A stretch of 64,000 nt of DNA from Membranipora membranacea (lineage: Eukaryota; Bryozoa; Gymnolaemata; Cheilostomatida; Membraniporidae), in the NCBI GenBank assembly GCA_914767715.1, contig OU612067.1:20496162-20560161 (forward strand). The letters are read 5' to 3'. The position numbers and the translations under genes are program-made. This document shows, piece by piece, positions 62,178 to 64,000 of this stretch. The notes under the pieces were generated by a model, which did no database searches, was not told the DNA's origin, and saw only the letters and a program-made list of their open reading frames with translations. Within the stretch, counting starts at the first letter, position 1; every line of letters starts with the position of its first letter.

Positions 62178-62300
62178 CTAGAACAAGTTTGATCCAATTG
62201 CATGCATTCCTGTTGCTCCCGATCCACTGGTCATGCCGTGGCGTGACATGTGGATTGGAAGCCACTCGAAATGCAGGCAAATTGACCAAACTTGGTCTAG
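62178..62300. mobile_element. MITE nested in the TIR transposon
   Basis: CTAGAACAAGTTTGATCCAA at the left, ACCAAACTTGGTCTAG at the right, with GTTGCTCCC and GCAGGCAAATTG inside: the same family as 43867-44033. It interrupts a GTGTACCC repeat unit of the host transposon; TGTA is present on both sides (62172-62175, 62301-62304). Confidence 0.8.
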
Positions 62301-63002
62301 TGTACCCAGTTGTAGCAATCATGTCAGCGGAAGATCGGCAGCGCGGCAGCGCGGCGGCATATCACAATTTCTCTCAAAATCGCTTATTATAAGTGAAATG
62401 TTACGAGTTTAAAACAAGGGTATATCTAGGGTAGAACAAAGTGCTGAATCTTAAACTGAGAGTGTACCCGGTTGTGGCAATCATGTCAGCGGCAGTGCGG
62501 CAGCATACCTGCAATTTTCTTCATAATCGGTTAGGTAAGTGAAATGTTAAGTGATTAATATGGTCAGCAGGAAACACGACTATATATATGATTTTAACAA
62601 GGTATTCTGTCACATCATTTTAAAAGTTGGTCTGCGACAGCACTACATCTCAATGAGAACAAGACAAAAAGCAGCCTAGGCCCTAGATGTGAGACGAATT
62701 TGATGTAGGAAAAAAGTGTGTACCCAGTTGAAGAGGTCAGCCGCAGCACTACTGCATATCCCAAATATTCACACTATCGATATGTGATTAGTGGGAAGTC
62801 AAGAGTTTGATGCAGTTTACACAAGTCATGACTATAGTCCTGGGCTCTACATTGTATACGTTTTATCATTGCATGAGGTGGTTGGTGAGAGACAGCGCTA
62901 CCGCATATCCCCATATCATGTCATTAGCATGTTAGGAAAGTATGCGAAGCTGGCATATCTAAGTTTTTCAGACTCTGACAGTTGAGTTTTTTTGCTGAAA
63001 AG

Positions 63003-63048
63003 TGAACTCTTTGAACTCATTGAACACATTGAACTCATTGAACTCTTT
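63003..63048. repeat. 10-bp tandem repeat TTGAACTCAT
   Basis: About five imperfect copies inside the TIR transposon. A second short array, (GGTCT)n, lies at about 63225-63247. Confidence 0.75.
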
Positions 63049-63600
63049 GCTCATGTGTTATGCAAAAGATATCCAGCCGAAAAATGACATAAGAGGCAAT
63101 TGAAACATCAAAAATGTTGTTGGTAATTGCCCCAAGACAGTGGTCTTAAGACCATACAATATCATACAATATCTAGTCCCATAAAAAGTTTGACATAAGT
63201 CAATTGAAATTTTTCAATTTGTGCTGGTCTGGTCTGGTCTGGTCTGATACGAGCAGACTTCTCTACAAGTTTACTTCTTGAATTAATTGCCATGTCAACA
63301 AATCCCACAATGCAATTTCAACCTGGAATTCCCTGATGATTAGATAAGTTAGACCACACAGAATAGGAGTTAATGCCAAAACAAAACACCTTTTAATTTC
63401 TAAATATGACCACTACAACTGGGTACACCCAGTGAAATTTTACAGAACATACACCAATGAAGTATAAAACGTGATCAATATCCTGCCATCAAATATTGCC
63501 CGTGCCATAACAACTTATGCTATAGCTGCTTCTGGCCTATGAGCAGAAAACAAATGGACATTTCCACTTTCTAGCTACATGATGTATGAGAGATAAAACT

Positions 63601-64000
63601 ATCTAATGAGAGCTTAGAGTTGTCTTATTATAAGTCAGGGGAAGTTAACCTCTAAAATTAAAGCCAAGAAAATTGAACGATGCTTATAGACCAGAGACCC
63701 AAGCTCCCTGAATAAACCAAGTAATATGTTATTATTGTTTAGGATTTCATTTTTTTTAAATCTCTTTTGCTTGCTTACCATTCCCTACTGCTTAACTTCA
63801 AACTACAGTTGCAGTACATGTCGTTCTTGGAAGAAAGCAAGCCAAGCAGTCAATGCTGCCTATTGTAGTACTCACAAACTCATAAATATATTGAAGTTCA
63901 ATCTTGAGCAGAATATATGGGTTATATTTGTATCAGCCACAAATATTTCAGCACCATAGCTTGATTAGCAAGACATTCGAAATATTACTTGATAGATATG
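63601..64000. other. No gene seen
   Basis: The open frame at 63726-63959 has a hydrophobic start but no recognised domain and no splice evidence; I do not call it. Confidence 0.4.

Larger units (their letters stand above)
61526..63539. mobile_element. 2.01-kb non-autonomous TIR DNA transposon with 3-bp TGA target-site duplication
   Basis: Starts TAGGCCAGAAGCAGC and ends with its exact complement; similarity between ends continues for about 270 bases (GTGTACCCAGTTGTAGTGGT, TAAAAGGTGTTTTGTTTTG, GGGAATTCCAGGTTGAAA). TGA lies on both sides (61523-61525, 63540-63542), and the intact paralogue at 52297-52299 has a single TGA in TTAGCTGAGCA, an empty site. The interior has several direct repeats of a GTGTACCCAGTTGTAG...CATGTCAGCGGCAG unit (61645, 62022, 62300, 62462, 62717). 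No transposase seen. A 3-bp duplication recalls PIF/Harbinger, but the TGA sequence and termini are not typical, so the superfamily is open. Confidence 0.9.
61287..63600 (-). pseudogene. Duplicated 3' exon of the RASL10-like gene, split by a transposon
   Basis: 61287-61525 and 63540-63600 together match 51923-52360: shared strings include CACAATGAGACACAGATGGA, CTTCAGAATTTCCTGGAA and TTCCACTTTCTAGCTACATG. The copy has lost the stretch corresponding to about 52080-52225 (the C-terminal codons) and cannot encode a product. A TIR transposon (61526-63539) interrupts it at a TGA. Confidence 0.85.

Overview
This is eukaryotic (animal) genomic DNA: AT-rich, with GT-AG introns of roughly 0.2 to 3 kb and many decayed transposons. 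The gene content (RIOK3, DNAJC21, a RASL10-type small GTPase, short-chain-collagen-C4-like secreted proteins) points to an early-branching invertebrate. I favour a sponge, because C4-like proteins are typical there, but the window does not prove it. No bacterial genes, rRNA, true tRNA or CRISPR were seen.

Layout. 1-9.5 kb: gene-poor; a long hairpin, a decayed Copia retrotransposon (2.33-4.13 kb), small inverted-repeat elements. 9.55-21.14 kb, minus strand: a 12-exon gene (606 codons plus stop when the exons are joined, every splice phase agreeing) for a single-pass membrane protein that pairs a disordered, PPxY-rich N-terminus with an SPFH/Band-7 domain. 23.08-32.45 kb, plus strand: RIOK3 (11 exons, 587 aa), divergent from the SPFH gene. 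33.82-44.84 kb, minus strand: DNAJC21 (14 exons, 542 aa), convergent with RIOK3. RIOK3 and DNAJC21 are both ribosome-maturation factors (40S and 60S side respectively), although they do not share a promoter. 44.8-49.3 kb: repeats, a 34-base C tract and a truncated LINE. 49.3-60.4 kb: an inverted pair of decayed C4-like genes flanking a two-exon RASL10-like GTPase (52.16-54.19 kb, minus) and a 1.2-kb foldback. 61.3-63.6 kb: a broken copy of the GTPase 3' exon split by a 2.0-kb TIR transposon that itself carries a nested MITE.

The most unusual signals are (i) a 33-bp minisatellite that is a tandem amplification of the exon-10/intron-10 boundary of the SPFH gene, giving a ladder of decoy 5' splice sites, with smaller splice-site duplications in RIOK3 and DNAJC21; (ii) the PPxY plus SPFH architecture; (iii) two transposons with target-site duplications readable in the window, one confirmed by an intact paralogous empty site; (iv) twin C4-like pseudogenes sharing one frameshift. 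All gene models were made by hand from splice signals, phase and remembered family motifs; no database search was possible.
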